NCBI GenBank assembly: GCA_036897625.1
Contig: JAYMTA010000044.1
Location: 1 to 56,778, forward strand
Direction: 5' to 3'
From: Pelargonium cotyledonis
Lineage: Eukaryota > Streptophyta > Magnoliopsida > Geraniales > Geraniaceae
Length of the DNA: 56,778 bases
Every line of letters begins with the position of its first letter. Position 1 is the stretch's first letter. This document shows positions 26,662-39,600 of this stretch, one piece after another. Made by a program: the position numbers and the translations under genes. The notes under the pieces are model-generated. The model was not told the origin of the DNA. It saw only the letters and a list, made by a program, of their open reading frames with translations, and did no database searches.

Positions 26662-26740
26662 GGAAGAGATAGCTGGCTTTGTTTTGGTAAATCAGCGGAC
26701 AAGTAATTATTCCATAATAGGTTCGAACCCGTTTTCTTCC
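26662..26740 (+). pseudogene. trnS(GCU)-derived tRNA-like sequence with closed acceptor stem
   Basis: GGAAGAG at the 5' end pairs over seven positions with TTCTTCC at the 3' end (one G-T). The T-arm contains ATAGGTTCGAACCCG. The interior AGCT, GGCTT, TTTTGGTAAATC and ACAAG aligns with trnS-GCU but lacks the bases that would form the GCT anticodon. Within the T-stem, pairs 51-63 and 50-64 fail. A second, differently decayed trnS-like copy lies at 1513-1590. Confidence 0.55.
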
Positions 26741-29700
26741 TTTTAGTACTTTTCTGTCTTATTAAGTTAAGTTTTATAACTCTTACTATACTCTTAGCTC
26801 ATGTTTAGAATTAGTATTTTCTGTTGCATTTTGTCAAAACTTGTTAAAGTAAAAGGAATTACTATTTTAAAAGTTCTCTAACCCCCTCTTACTGAGTTCT
26901 TTCAAGTGGGATCCTTTTTCTAAAAGGAAATGAAAAAACTCTTACTCTAGTACTTAGCTCCCAGAGCACTTCATACTTAAGTTCTTTATCCCAAGCAAAT
27001 CTTAATGTGTTTACCCATTTAGGGTAGGGTTTATCTAAGCCGAAGAAGCACCCTATAGTAATAGTATATATATAAGTACTTGTCTTTTTGTTTTTTAGGA
27101 GCTCTTTATCCAAACAAAAGTTTAGGTTAATAACTAGGCTCCTTTTTATTTGTGAAAGAGGAGCAGGTTAGGAAAAGGAGTATTAAGTATTTATTCCAAA
27201 TACTTTGTAGATTTTGAAGGACAAGTACGGGGGTCCCATTAGAAAAATTTAATTATGCTTAAACTAAAAGTGTGAACAATTAAGGAATCCGAGATTATAG
27301 ATTGCATGGACCTAAATAAGTGGACAAAAAACAGAAGAAAAATAAAGAATTATTACTAGGTAGTGGTCAAGAGGTTTTCCTATAATGAGAAGTATTTACC
27401 ATTTAGAGTCAAGGTTATAGATCCAGGTTATGCAATTCTTATAAATAAGGTATATCTGATAAACTTAAACCTAAAAGGGGCTCTCGCGGTAAGTATAACT
27501 AGATATTTCGGAATAAATGCTAAGAAGTAATAAAGGAAATGCTGTGATATCAAACTTAACGAATTTACTTTTTTAATTTCACAAAAATCCGAAGACGCTA
27601 TCTTCTCCTAAAGTTAATAAAAAGTTAAAAGCCAATAGTTTTTCGCAAATTAAGGACTTTAGTGACTTCACGGAGAGGTTTCTATGAGGGGATATACCCT
27701 ACAAAAATGGGATCCTATTAATTTGGTATATAAGATTTAGAAAAAAACACAATTATAGCTACAAAGGGAACTGCTGGACGTAGCCTCAAAAACTCAAGTT
27801 GATTCAAAAAAAGTATTCAAAATACCTGAGTTGGATCTCTAATGTCTAATGCGGGGCCTATTAAGGATAATTTCAAACTCTTTAATATGTTACCATATAA
27901 TCAACTTGTGTACTTTCTAAACCCTTTAAGGAATATTGTACAATCTGTTATGGCGGTATACGGGATACCTTCATATCCCGGTATATTTTAGGATTTCCCT
28001 GGTAGCTACTCTACAACGACAATTTTTAACCGGTTTTTGGCCCAAAAGTAGGAACGAAAGAGCCGCTTAAATATTATAACTCAAATGAAAAAGTTTTAGA
28101 TTTTAAATTGTGTTTTGGTTTGGAAAAGTTTGTGATGTGGTAATACTCAAAGTCTTCTGATACACGGAAAAGCAAGATTAGATATCTCTAACGCGAATGG
28201 AATGGATTCAAATCCTATTACATAATTTAGTTAAACAAATTTTTCAGAGAGAACTCAAATGGAAGGTTGTAAAAGAAAGGGAGCTAGAGAGATTACATTA
28301 ATTATGAATTAAGGGATAAAAGACAAAGAGTTTATAAATATTACTATAATGAAAGAACTGCTTGTTCCTAAACGTATGGGGCTCTAAGATTTAATCATCT
28401 ATCTTGTCCAATTACTCTAAAATCCTACAATATAAAGGTAACACCTACGCTAAATTATATATAAGATACATTTAATAACAAAGGAATTCTGAGATTTATT
28501 TAAGGAATCCACTCCATTATGGATACTTTTCTTTTTCTAAGATAAAGAAAGCCCCGTTTGCTGAATGGTTGGCTTATCCTAAGTGCAGAAGCTCTGGTCT
28601 TTGGTTTTCGAGTATTACTTATGCCAAACTGCATGGATTTTAGAGTAGTTGTGTACTAACCCCCCCCTTTAATTGCTCAGTGAACGAGATTCTTGGCCCA
28701 ATAAGTTTTGTAAGTTAAACAAGAAATACTAAAACTTAATACAACCTCTAGAGAGTACACGGGATTGTTAGGAATCAGGGGTCAAGCCTAGTATAGAGGG
28801 TGTCTTTCTTATATGTACAACACAAGGGCCTTGGAGAACTCTTTATTGAAGATAAATCTCTTATATTTTGACTTTTTTAGTTGAGAGGGGAACTCCTAGC
28901 TTTCCGCAAGGTTTTTGGTTTAGGAGCCACCTCTGAAGTATTAATATCTTGCATTAAACCGCTTTATCGAGTTCGTGTAGTCCTTTATTTAGGAAGAATT
29001 TTTCTATTTTAGTAACTTAATTTAAAGCAACCCACAATCTAGCAAAGAAAACCTGTTAACTGAAACGAAAGACAAACACCTATATACTATTTAAATACAA
29101 GATTTCTTAAAGCATAAAGACGAATTCCAAAAAAGATCCTAGCAGATGATTACTTTACTGCCCCCAGGCGATAGACTTTTTATCGATCTGCGTTTTTTCT
29201 TACCCGGAGCCCCTCTTTAACATAAGAATCCTACTCCTACTTGTGCCTTTTTCTTTGAATAGAATTACATTCCTTAATCAGGCCTAATTTCAAATTGCGG
29301 AACATTCTCTTAATAGCCAATAGAAAACTAAAGCTCCCTCTTTTGGAATATCCGATAAACACCCGCCAATCTATCTGGCTGGGCCTAAGAAAACACTTAA
29401 AAATACAATCCAAATTAGATAAAAAGCGCGTTTCAGAAGTCGAAGTCACTGTTTTTCCTATAAGCAACAACCCCAGGTTAATTTTAAGAGGTTTTTCCTT
29501 TTCCTGGTTATCCACGGGTTCTACGCTTAGTAATTAACGTACTCCCGTTAGTTTATCTAGTATTGCGTATATTTGATTATGGATTCCTATCAGGTTTGTA
29601 TTATAAAATTGCCCCATATTATCTACCGGATAAAGTCAAAGTTCTTTCTTTTATTAGAGGAGTTGTGTGTAAAGTAGAATTTAATTATCCTGTTTGCTTT

Positions 29701-32700
29701 TGAAAGTAATTTCAAGGAGTCGCAAGTAATGGGTTTTATACTACCCTATTTATTAAAGTCAAACCCCTCTTTTATTGATTTTAGGTTTCTTATCTTTAGT
29801 TGTAAGTTTGGAATCTAGGAAATGTATAATCTTTTCTATCACTCACTAAGAACAAGTATAGAAAATACACTTTAAGTAATTAACAAAAACCTGGAATCTG
29901 TAGAATCTTCTATAGTAATGTCTTTAACAAAGAAAGAAATTATTTACAAAAATAAGACTCATAGTACTTTAGACCAAGGAATAACACTCAAACAAAAGGA
30001 AATATAACATATAAACCCTGTTCTTATAGCTTATAATTGGCTCTTGACTAGTGTTTTGTATTATCCTCGCATATTATTAAAACTCAATAAGAAAAATAAG
30101 AAAAAGGCTAGCTTTAGGTAGTAGAATTTGTTAGCTATAAAAACCCTTTTCTAATTATACAAAGACCTCTTATAAAAGAGGATAAAAAAAGGGCTTGAAA
30201 TAGATATATGGGGATTAATAGTATATAGGAGACTCCAGATGTTCCGAATCCGGGCGAGTCTTTGATACCAGAGATTGCCTCAAAAGAATACACAATAAAT
30301 CAAACCTGTTCTTGAGCAAATTGGTTTCAATCAATACATAATAATCATTAAAAGGCAACCCCTAGAAAGAATTAATAGCAATATTCCCTCAGTCAATAGT
30401 AACAAACAAGGAGGCTCCAGCAGTTACTAGGCTATTTTGTTCATTAAAGATCTTATTTTAAGAATATTATATCCATTTATGTCTCAGCATTTCAGTAAAG
30501 TATAGTTAAGCTTTGTCCAAAGTCTTGGATTTGTAGGTAAATAAATGAAGGATAAGTCTCAATATAGTGAAGTCTACGTAGGTGTCTTCAATAGACCGGA
30601 ACCTCTTACTCGAAACTAGAAATTTTGAGTTTGTTTTCTTCTTTTCCATACCCTTTAACTGGCTAGGTCAATAGGTATAATTCAAACCGAAATAGCGAAT
30701 AATCTAAGATCGCAGGAAAGCTCGGGATAATTGTAGGAATTTGTAGGTACTCTCTCCCTCTTTCCAAAGTTCGATGATTGGCTAGATCATGTCTCTTTTT
30801 AGATTTGAGAGGAGAATTTGAAAAAAGCAATGCTAGGAGGTGATAAGTCTCTTTCATTTTCCGATTCACCCTTGACTTTACTGCTGTGACTTTTATAAAG
30901 CACTACCCAAGGATCGGCTACTTCTTTGAGAGTACGCTAAAGCGCTTAGTAAAGAAAATCTACCACCTATGAAATAAGATCCCACTTACATCTATTTGTG
31001 TACAAAATGGAAGGTATTAGAAATTTAACTTTCACTTGCTTCTCGTTTGCTTAATTATTAAAGAAAGGAATCCGTTTTGCTTTGCACTATGCTGCTTTGC
31101 GACTTGAACCCTTTGACATGTCGGGAAAAGAAAAAGGAGCTGTGACTTACCATCAAAACAAGGGAGTGTTGGATAGTATCTACTTAACAAAGGGGATCCT
31201 TACTTCCAGAGTTTATAGTCCATACTTTGGTAAATAGATAGTTATTACAAGCATTTTTATATAGTAGGTATTCCCACGAGCAGGACTAGGAAGAAATAAG
31301 AAGAGAGTTGTGAAGAAAAGTCTAGCTCATAGGTAGGGGGTACAGATACAGAGTAACAAACCAGGTATGAAGAAGAAAAAGCAAACACTCGCAGAAGCGA
31401 AGTGAGGAAAATTTAGTTTCTCATTACAAAGGTAGTAGGAATTTCTATTTAGCTTGATCGAATATTCTTAAGACACGAGTTTCCTATAGGTAATTTTGTA
31501 CTCAGGAATTAACCTCTTTTTTTAGTTATCCTTTTTTTTTTTCAGAAAAGAATCTCATAGCAAATAGCAAAGAAGTTCTATAACCCATAAAAGTAAGCTA
31601 AAAAAGAGCTTTGCTTATGCCTTGATATAATAAGGTAGTGGGATTTTCAGGCCTCTCGGTTTGGTTATATTATACCTTTGTGATAAGTATACCGAGCTTA
31701 AAAGTGTTAGTATTAGAGGAGGCTTTGAGCATTCCATACAAATAGAAATAGAAGGAAGCTTGTGAAAGAATAAAGAACATCTTATAAAGAGTAATTACTA
31801 GTAAAGAAAAAGTTCTTAGTTAGGACTAATTTTTAGTAAATGGATAGCTAAAATATATACTACTTAATAACGAAAATATAGGTTTTAAGATTATATGACA
31901 AAATAAGAAAATAAAAAGCCCTGAATGTGCGATCTGAAGTAAGGCTTGTATCGAGGATTCCTTGAAAAGAGGCTGGTTAAAGAATTACTAGACACTTTTT
32001 AAGACAATAAATTATAGTAATTATCTTATTAAGTGCGAACTCAGGCATAAGTACATGTTAAGAACTGAGGTAAGTTATCTTGTATAAACTGAATTGGAGT
32101 CTAGTCCCTCATTACACTGGCTGTCCTAATATCTGGAATAAACACCTACTTGTTAACTTTCTTATACAGCAGACTCTCTCTTTAGCTATCTCACCAATAC
32201 ATATAACTATCTCTTAGTCTTCATATTCTAAATCTTAATACCTTTCCAAATACCTATACCTGCTTTCTTCTTAATACTCAAACTTTTTCTTAAACGCCTC
32301 TAAGTAAAGTCCAGCAAGTCTTGTACTAAAGCTCGGCACTCCTAACCCTTTCTATACTATACTTAGAGACCCCTCTATGTTTTAGCTGACGTAAAGCTTC
32401 AGGCAGGTCATTTTACTATATTAAATAATAAAATCCTTAGAATCCGCACAAGGACACTTCAAATTATAAAATTATAGAAGACAATAAAACATAAGAAAAA
32501 ACCAAGAATAAATTAGCTTTCTTTAATACAGAAGTCACGAGGTCATGTATTTGTTAATAAATAGACTTTAATATAGTTGTTAACTCAAGTACAAAAGGAT
32601 AATAGGACGTAAGAAAATCTAAATAGGAGCTCTTTGATACTCCCAATCTAAGATATATAAACAAAAACTTATAGTACTTTGGTTGTAATTTAATAACAGG

Positions 32701-33239
32701 ATTGGAAAGAGGAGGTTTTAGTATTACTGCTAATATTCTAGTTGCTTTTTTATGCCTTGTTAAGCAACATGTTTAGCTCACCTAGATATCTTATTATGGG
32801 AAGCCGACTTTGCTTATAAAGAAAGCGCACGCATCACTGAGGACTACTTATACAGAATATCTAATACCTTTATCGGTGGTTTAGATTTTATTTTCATTAT
32901 ATCCTAGGATAATTTGAAATTTTTATCACGCTCTTTTTTAAGCAAGGATAAGAAGTCTTATATGTGGATGTAAATAAGCTGTTCCTTTATGGATACCCTG
33001 CTAAGTTAAACTTACATTTACCTCTTTATTACATTAGAAATACTTAACTTTCCTGCGAAAAGACCCTCTAAAGGGGATCCTCAAGAAAGAAGGCGTGTGC
33101 GCTGTGATTAATGTATGACAGTAGAAGACTCATACTACGTGAATACCCTTGTGTATTATAGAATTGTAAAAAACCTACTTGCATTTACTTCTCAATTGAC
33201 GGTTTCCCGCGGATAACTCTAAGTGATCGCGTCTAGAAT
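26741..33239. other. non-coding; nothing firmly recognised
   Basis: Frames of up to 92 codons occur on both strands at 29237-29537 but they overlap each other antisense and show no domain. The plus strand at 28190-28215 has a T-arm-like word (ATGGATTCAAATCCTAT) without a convincing cloverleaf. Confidence 0.4.
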
Positions 33240-33464
33240 ATGTATTTAAGTGATTTCAATGTTACAACATGTACAAGCTCTAACTCAAATCAAACAAGTA
33301 GTAGTAATACAAAGAAAACAAGTAAGTCAGAAAGCAGCAAGAACAAACAACAAACAAAGAAGTCGAACAAAGTCCAAGTCAGTTGGTGGGGATTAGCTCT
33401 GACTATCTATATATATCCTTCTCCCTTCTTTAATAGTGTAAAGGCAAAACCTTTATCTTTGTGA
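33240..33464 (+). CDS. small Ser/Asn/Lys-rich ORF, unrecognised
   Basis: The 74-residue frame starts at ATG 33240. Its middle is low-complexity: TSSNSNQTSSSNTKKTSKSE followed by SSKNKQQTKKSNK. It then turns hydrophobic. The A-rich middle resembles the minus-strand stretch at 17689-17868 and the Gln/Asn/Thr-rich second half of the ORF at 43138-44451. It could be a fragment of the same dispersed family. There is no sign of regulation or function, and it may be chance. Confidence 0.25.
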   Translation: MYLSDFNVTTCTSSNSNQTSSSNTKKTSKSESSKNKQQTKKSNKVQVSWWGLALTIYIYPSPFFNSVKAKPLSL

Positions 33465-33620
33465 GTTCCATTGCCCGTCACGGTTAAAAACCCTTTTCCT
33501 TTATCTTATCGATTTGCGAGTACATACTTACAGACTTCAACCATACTTAATTTGTTTAGTTCTCAACTCCACAAACAGGATCCCTTAATAAACAAAAAAG
33601 TTACACTTCCAAAGTCTCTT

Positions 33621-33693
33621 TGCTCATAAGTGGACTTGAATCGCTGACCGAAGGATTTTCAGTCCTTTGCTCTACCAACTGAACTATACACCC
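33621..33693 (-). tRNA. trnF(GAA)-like gene, apparent trnK/trnF hybrid, probably pseudogene
   Basis: The 73-nt minus-strand sequence folds with a good D-stem (GTTC/GAGC), a perfect anticodon stem AAGGA/TCCTT and loop CTGAAAA, so the anticodon is GAA (Phe). The 3' part TCAGCGATTCAAGTCCACTT resembles plant mitochondrial trnF. The 5' part GGGTGTATAGTTCAGTTGG plus TAGAGCA instead matches trnK as I remember it. The acceptor stem has mispairs at 2-71 and 3-70, as expected if the two strands have different origins. The T-stem has two A-C mispairs that C-to-U editing could repair; the acceptor mispairs could not be repaired that way. This makes a working tRNA doubtful. Confidence 0.6.
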
Positions 33694-36600
33694 ACCAAAT
33701 TTAGATCTCTTCTTTAGCTTGGCATTTCTTTATATCTTATATAGATGCTAAGTCTAAATTAAAGATGAGAGTCTGAAGGAGAGCTTTAATAATTAAAAGT
33801 TTATAGCGGGTGCCGTATAATCCTTAATATACAAAGGGTATCCCAGTGAATGAAGAATTTATACTATAGATTTATAGAAATATGGGACTGCTTTTTTGAA
33901 GTGGAGTTAATTAAGCCTCAAGAGCTACTTTTGAAAGGTCTAAAACCCATTTATATAAGGATATTGTTAATACTAGGCTTGATTTCTAGATTAAACAAAA
34001 GTCTTTCTGACTAGTAAGTCGTTATAATCCTAGAACAATCCTGCTTTTATACCCCGAAACAAGGATATCCTGCTGAAAAGGCCAGGGAAAAAGAACGGGT
34101 ATATGGGATGATAAGGAGCAATTTCTTCATTACAGATAGTAGGAGGAGATTAGGACTAGGATACTTTCGAAAAGAAATCTAGAATAGGAATTAATCAAGT
34201 AATTCTGTCTACAAAAGGTAAAGATTACCGGCCTTTAAATTGCTTTAGAAAGTCTTAAAAAAAGGATCTTGAATTAAAAAGAAAAAGTCCTCGAAATAGA
34301 TATTTAGGAAACAAAATTGACACTTGATACTGACAATTCTGAGATGAGCATTCCTTAAATTCAAAACCCAAACAAGAAATGCGTGAGCCAAAAGACTTTA
34401 CATGAATTCTAGCTTCTGGTCGAGTTGAGACCTACAAAAATAGATGGACTTTCTCAAGGGCCAGATCATAGTCAACAGGCATATCTCTGTCTGCATCCAG
34501 TGACTTTCAAGTTCTCTCGTGCAATCGCCTTGCAGTGAATAAGACTTATGTTCTTAGCAGCTATAGTGGCTGTCTAGCTTACTCCAATTTCATTAAAAAA
34601 TGAGTTAGATCCAAAGGGGTTTGTCCAGAGTTCGAGTATTATTCGTAGGCGAAATGCTTTCAGCTTGCCCTCTTGCTTCAAGCATCCACGGTACTATTTA
34701 CTAGTTCTTTTCCAAGCCCTGGTTTTGCGACGTATCCTGCTTTCACTAGTAGGTCTCCGACTATGAATGTGAATGTCGTTTTGTATTCAGTGTGTGTCAT
34801 TTCCTCACGGACAGCTACATCTGGAAAAAACTAGCCGGATTCCGTAAAGTCAATTTCTTTATGCGGGTAATTTTCGGGTCTAGTAATGTATCTCACAAAT
34901 TATGGAAGTTTTTCCTTTCTATATCTTTGAATAAACAAGCTCTTCCCGGTATAATAGTAAAATAGTACTATGTATACATACCTAAAAAGATTAATCTCGA
35001 CTAGTTTTTATTCACTTAAGTAAAAAGCAACCTTGTACACGGGGTTTTGCAGAGAACTCTTTGATCATAAGGATTCTTATAATTATAGAATTTAGTTTTG
35101 GATTAGTCCTTTAATTATAAAATGTTAAAAACACTTGTTTTATGCTTGTTTCTGTAATTCTACTTGGTAGGTATAAAATAGAGGACTAACTACTTGTTTG
35201 TAGGATTCCGGACTGGTCTTACTTTACTATTATTATTATTATTGGTATACTAAATAAAAATTAATTAAAGTTTTTGGATTTGATTTATGAATAATCCTAA
35301 AGGTAGAATGCAGAGAATAGTTGACTAGGCCCCAAGAATACCGCTATAAGTAGGGCGTTATTTTATAGAGAGCCTCTCGCTGAAAATAATAGGGAAAGCC
35401 TTTTCCAGGATCTATTAAAAATCTTGTTGTAAGAAGTTTTAAAGGGCGACTTCGCCTTATTTGTCTATCCAAATTTAGCTTATCAAATGTTTAAAGAAGC
35501 AGTGTATTAATAGTCAGTTTATATATCCTCGAGTTTTACTGACAGCTCTTGTAACTATGAAAAAGAAAAAAGAGAATAGAAGGGTTAGGTTGCAAGGAAA
35601 GGGGGAGAAGTTATAGGGTTGAGTAAAGTACTAGGATATAGGCATATTTCTTCGACTTGGTTAGTACTGTACCTCTAAGGCTTTGTGATTACACAGGCAT
35701 AGATATGAATAAAAATCAAACGCTGTTTGGAATGTATATATTTTATCTCTGGCTAGCAACTTCTTTTTTTCAGAGAGCCTAAGTGTTAAGGTTTTTAATA
35801 AATTTCTAATTAATACAAAACCTTAGAAGGGTTTAATATATCCAAAAAGTCGCAGCGATCCTCCTAAATAACTTAGGCGACTCCTCATTATTCCCAGTAA
35901 CCGGGTGCCATTTGAGACCTATTTAAAGGCAGAACTGCGTTACATATTGTATTTTTGATAGTAAGTTATCTATTATAAAGTAGTTTTTGTATGATATCCC
36001 CTTTACTTATGAAAGTAGAATGAGGGTGTACCCATCTTTAGACCTTTCAAACTCGAGATCTACTCTAAAATTTTCTCGATTTTATGGTTTTACTCACTCA
36101 ATCTTCATTCACTGGGATACCCTTCTACACCTTTCTATGCTTCCTTTTGATTATAAAGACTTCCTCTTCTAATAATAAGCACAAATAACGGGGCGCTTTC
36201 AAAAAAAGAGAGGGAGCTGCTGCCCTGAAATAAAGCTGAGATTTGTTAGGTTTTCTTGAAGTAAAGTAATTCATTTGCTATAGGGTACCTCTTTAAAAGG
36301 CATACGGTTAGGTTTGGAAAAACCTTGTTCTATTCTATTTCAGATTCTGGGTATCTAGTTGTGGGACTGCTTGTTTATATCTATTTTGTAAAACCCTTAA
36401 CTGAATAAAAGATAGGCTCTTAGTAAACTAAAGGTACTTAATACTCCGGTATGAGAGTTATTACAATAAGTAACAACCCCTGTTAATAATTTTGACTCTC
36501 GACTAAACGCTCTTGCCCTTGTATTGTAGTATTAATTAGCGTTTTTCAAAGTTTACGGAATTACTTAAATGGGCAGCCCCCCTTTTTCGAAAGAGAAATC

Positions 36601-39600
36601 AGAACCTTTACTTTTTTTAGAATATTAGATATATAGAGTCCCCCTTGGTCAGTAAGTAACCTTTGAATATGAAAGAAATCCTCTTTTTTTAATTACTTTG
36701 AACTCCTTTTCTCACGGATGGATTACGATTGACGCTCTAGGAGTGCTCTTTACCTGTAATATTTATTAATAAGTATAGTCAACTAAATAACTTTACATTA
36801 CACCGTTCTCAACTTAACAAAAATTTTAAACCCAACAGTTTAGAAATAACCTTTTAAATTCGTCCAGTGAAAGGGAGATTTGCTCTGAGTTAGTTACAAA
36901 CTAAAACTGCTAGGAAATTGGACCCCCAAACCAGGAAATACTCATTTTTCGGGATTGTGGCATTATTATTGGGAAACAGTAAAGTAAATTTCCTAGATCT
37001 TGACGGGATCTTTCTTAACTTTAGGGTTCTCTTGTTACTCGACCTTAAGGAATATCTTTTTTTGTTTTAATATTTTATATGATAAAGGGACTCTTTATAA
37101 AGAGAGTTGGGTAAAGTTTTATCTTCTATTCCTGCTTTCTCCTCTCGGGGGTCTATAAGAGGTACACTAATTCCATGGTTATGACAATGCCGGAATTCAG
37201 TAGTATTCCAGATTTAATAAACGGAAATTTTAGCACTTGACATAATCCTATGAAGGGGGGTACTCAGTAGAATAACTTAGTTCTTCAAGGAATGAAGGAC
37301 TTCTAAGGTTTACTTCAATAAAGAAAAGAAAAGTCAGGAGAAGTTTGGACCTAACTTATATGCGTGGAGAGTTGTGTATGCCAAAAACCGGACACGCAGG
37401 GATATATCAATAGCTATAGTAATGGATTTTGTACCGCAAGTGTCATATTTTTTAAGGCTGTTAGGATACAAGATTAAGAATAGATAAGAAATCTAATGTA
37501 ATTAGAACTTACTTTTATGGCATTCTCCGATAAGATAAAATTGGCAGTGGTATTCTTGTTATTCTATTACGGGAAGTCATAATGAGAAAGACAGGGTCTC
37601 ATGCAAAAAAAGACTAGATAATATACATCAAAAATTGACTGATCTGTCTTTGAATAAAGCTGCGTCCATTATATATACAAAAAGGGTGTATCTAGAAAGG
37701 GCTATTCCCCCTAGTCCCTTATAGACTTCAAAAGTCACCCTCTACTGTAAATCATACAGAAGAATAGTTGAGGTTAATATGCTTTTAATACTTAAAAACC
37801 CTCTCTTCTTTTTAAAAGTTTTAGGTTTGCTTTACTAGATTCAGAGAACAACCTCCATTTATGAAATAAGTGTATGTATTGTAAGACAAGTATATTAGAA
37901 TTAAGTTATATCTTTTTAAACCAGAATTTAAAGCAACGCTTTTTCATTGGACAATAAAACCCAGAAAAATCGGGATTCCTATATATCGAATAGGGCTGTG
38001 GCTTATACGAATACAACAAGAAAAGTCTTTATTTGCTAGAATTCACAGTAGCATAGCAACACCCCTATTTGCTTTCAGATCTAGAAATCTTGTTAATACG
38101 CTCTTGTAAAAATTTACAAAATATTGCATAGACAAAAGGAAGAGCTAAACATAAGTGAAGAATTACTTCAGCTTAATGTAATAAAAGAATATGACTCGAC
38201 TGTTGAGGAGCAGTTAATAGACTTGATACCTTATGGTGTCAAGGTGTTGCTCAAGTTATACAACAAACCTCCGTTCGAACCCTGTTACCCCACCTTTCCT
38301 TGGTGTAGGAGAGTACTAAAATTACTATAATTTCTATTTTTAAGCAAGCTTCTACTCCTCTAATAATAAAACAACAGACCTAAACTTGCAGCTTGTTAAG
38401 ACAATAAAAATCAGAAGTGGTTCCTGACCTGACAGAGAATCCAAGCCGGACCCTACGGCACTTAACTAGCTTAATTATTCTTAAGTAACGAAAGCCATCT
38501 AATTATTAGTATACTGGAATATATGCAATGTAGAATTACGTTTTGGGGGTAACCCCTTAATAAGTTTTAGGATATTCAAACACAGGTTCAAGTCGGGTGA
38601 GTACTAATTAAAGTTTTACAAGCGTAATTAACAGAAAACGATTGCTAACTGAGGAAAGAGTCTAAATTTCTTGTATACTGAAAAGAACATAGGGATAGTG
38701 TCCGCAAGTTGCCATATAATTAAAATGTTTTAAAATAAGAGATAGTGAATCCGGGTATCTTTTTTTTCTAAGATGAATTGAAAACCTGAGGTTATGTAAT
38801 TATACCGCCTTTGATACCCTTTTTAGCCAGTTCCTATTCTCAATTTTGATTCCCTTGAGCCTCGGAGCTTTCATTCTCTATAGGGTATATTACTTTTCAT
38901 TAACAAATTTCTACAACTACGGATTAAGCGTGTTCTTGGGTTAAGGATTTCTGACATGTAGATAGGGTCAAACGAACTGAACTAAAGAGAGCTCTGTTAC
39001 TTTTTGTGTATCCCGACTCTGTATGATATGAGTTCCTTCTCTGGCTGCTGCCGGTCTCCTATATAGTTTTAAGGTGAGGCAGAACTGACAAAACGAGTTT
39101 CAATGATCATCCATTGGAATTTACATAAGTACAAATAAGATGCCGATCTCTAACTGGCGTTGTTTTAGGACTTTTCTCTATATCTTTAGTTGGCTAACCG
39201 AATATCTTAATTTAAAAACCTCTCTTATCATGCTTAGACTCAGTAGACTCGGGTTTTGGTTTCGACTAAACTTTTTAACAGGCTTCGAACCCCGGGTTGT
39301 CTCTCCCTTTCAACTTGTTCTATCATCTATTCTCTTATTCTACCAGTTAGATTTGAAACCCTATACATACAACCTGTAACCTTTGGTTATAACTTTATTA
39401 CCTTTATTAGATTGAAATAGACTTCTGTATGAATAAGTGTAAGGCTTTTTTATAGAACCATTTAACCTAAATTTCGTGTAGCATATTCTATGTAAGATCA
39501 AACTTATTTGGTTGCAATTAATTAGTATATTATTCTAATTCAAAGAGTTGTCAATTTATTTATTTATTTTATACGGGCTGTTTTATGTATTCCACACCTA

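Noticed and set aside
28140..28225. tRNA gene with GTAATA/TATTAC outer pairing
   Set aside because: The outer pairing is out of register with the T-arm, so no consistent cloverleaf forms.
29237..29537. Overlapping 92- and 80-codon ORFs on opposite strands
   Set aside because: Antisense overlap without any family signal; at most one could be real and neither shows support.
38124..38330. 68-codon plus-strand ORF
   Set aside because: Its end runs through a tRNA-like T-arm word (GTTCGAACCCTG), and no protein family is recognised.
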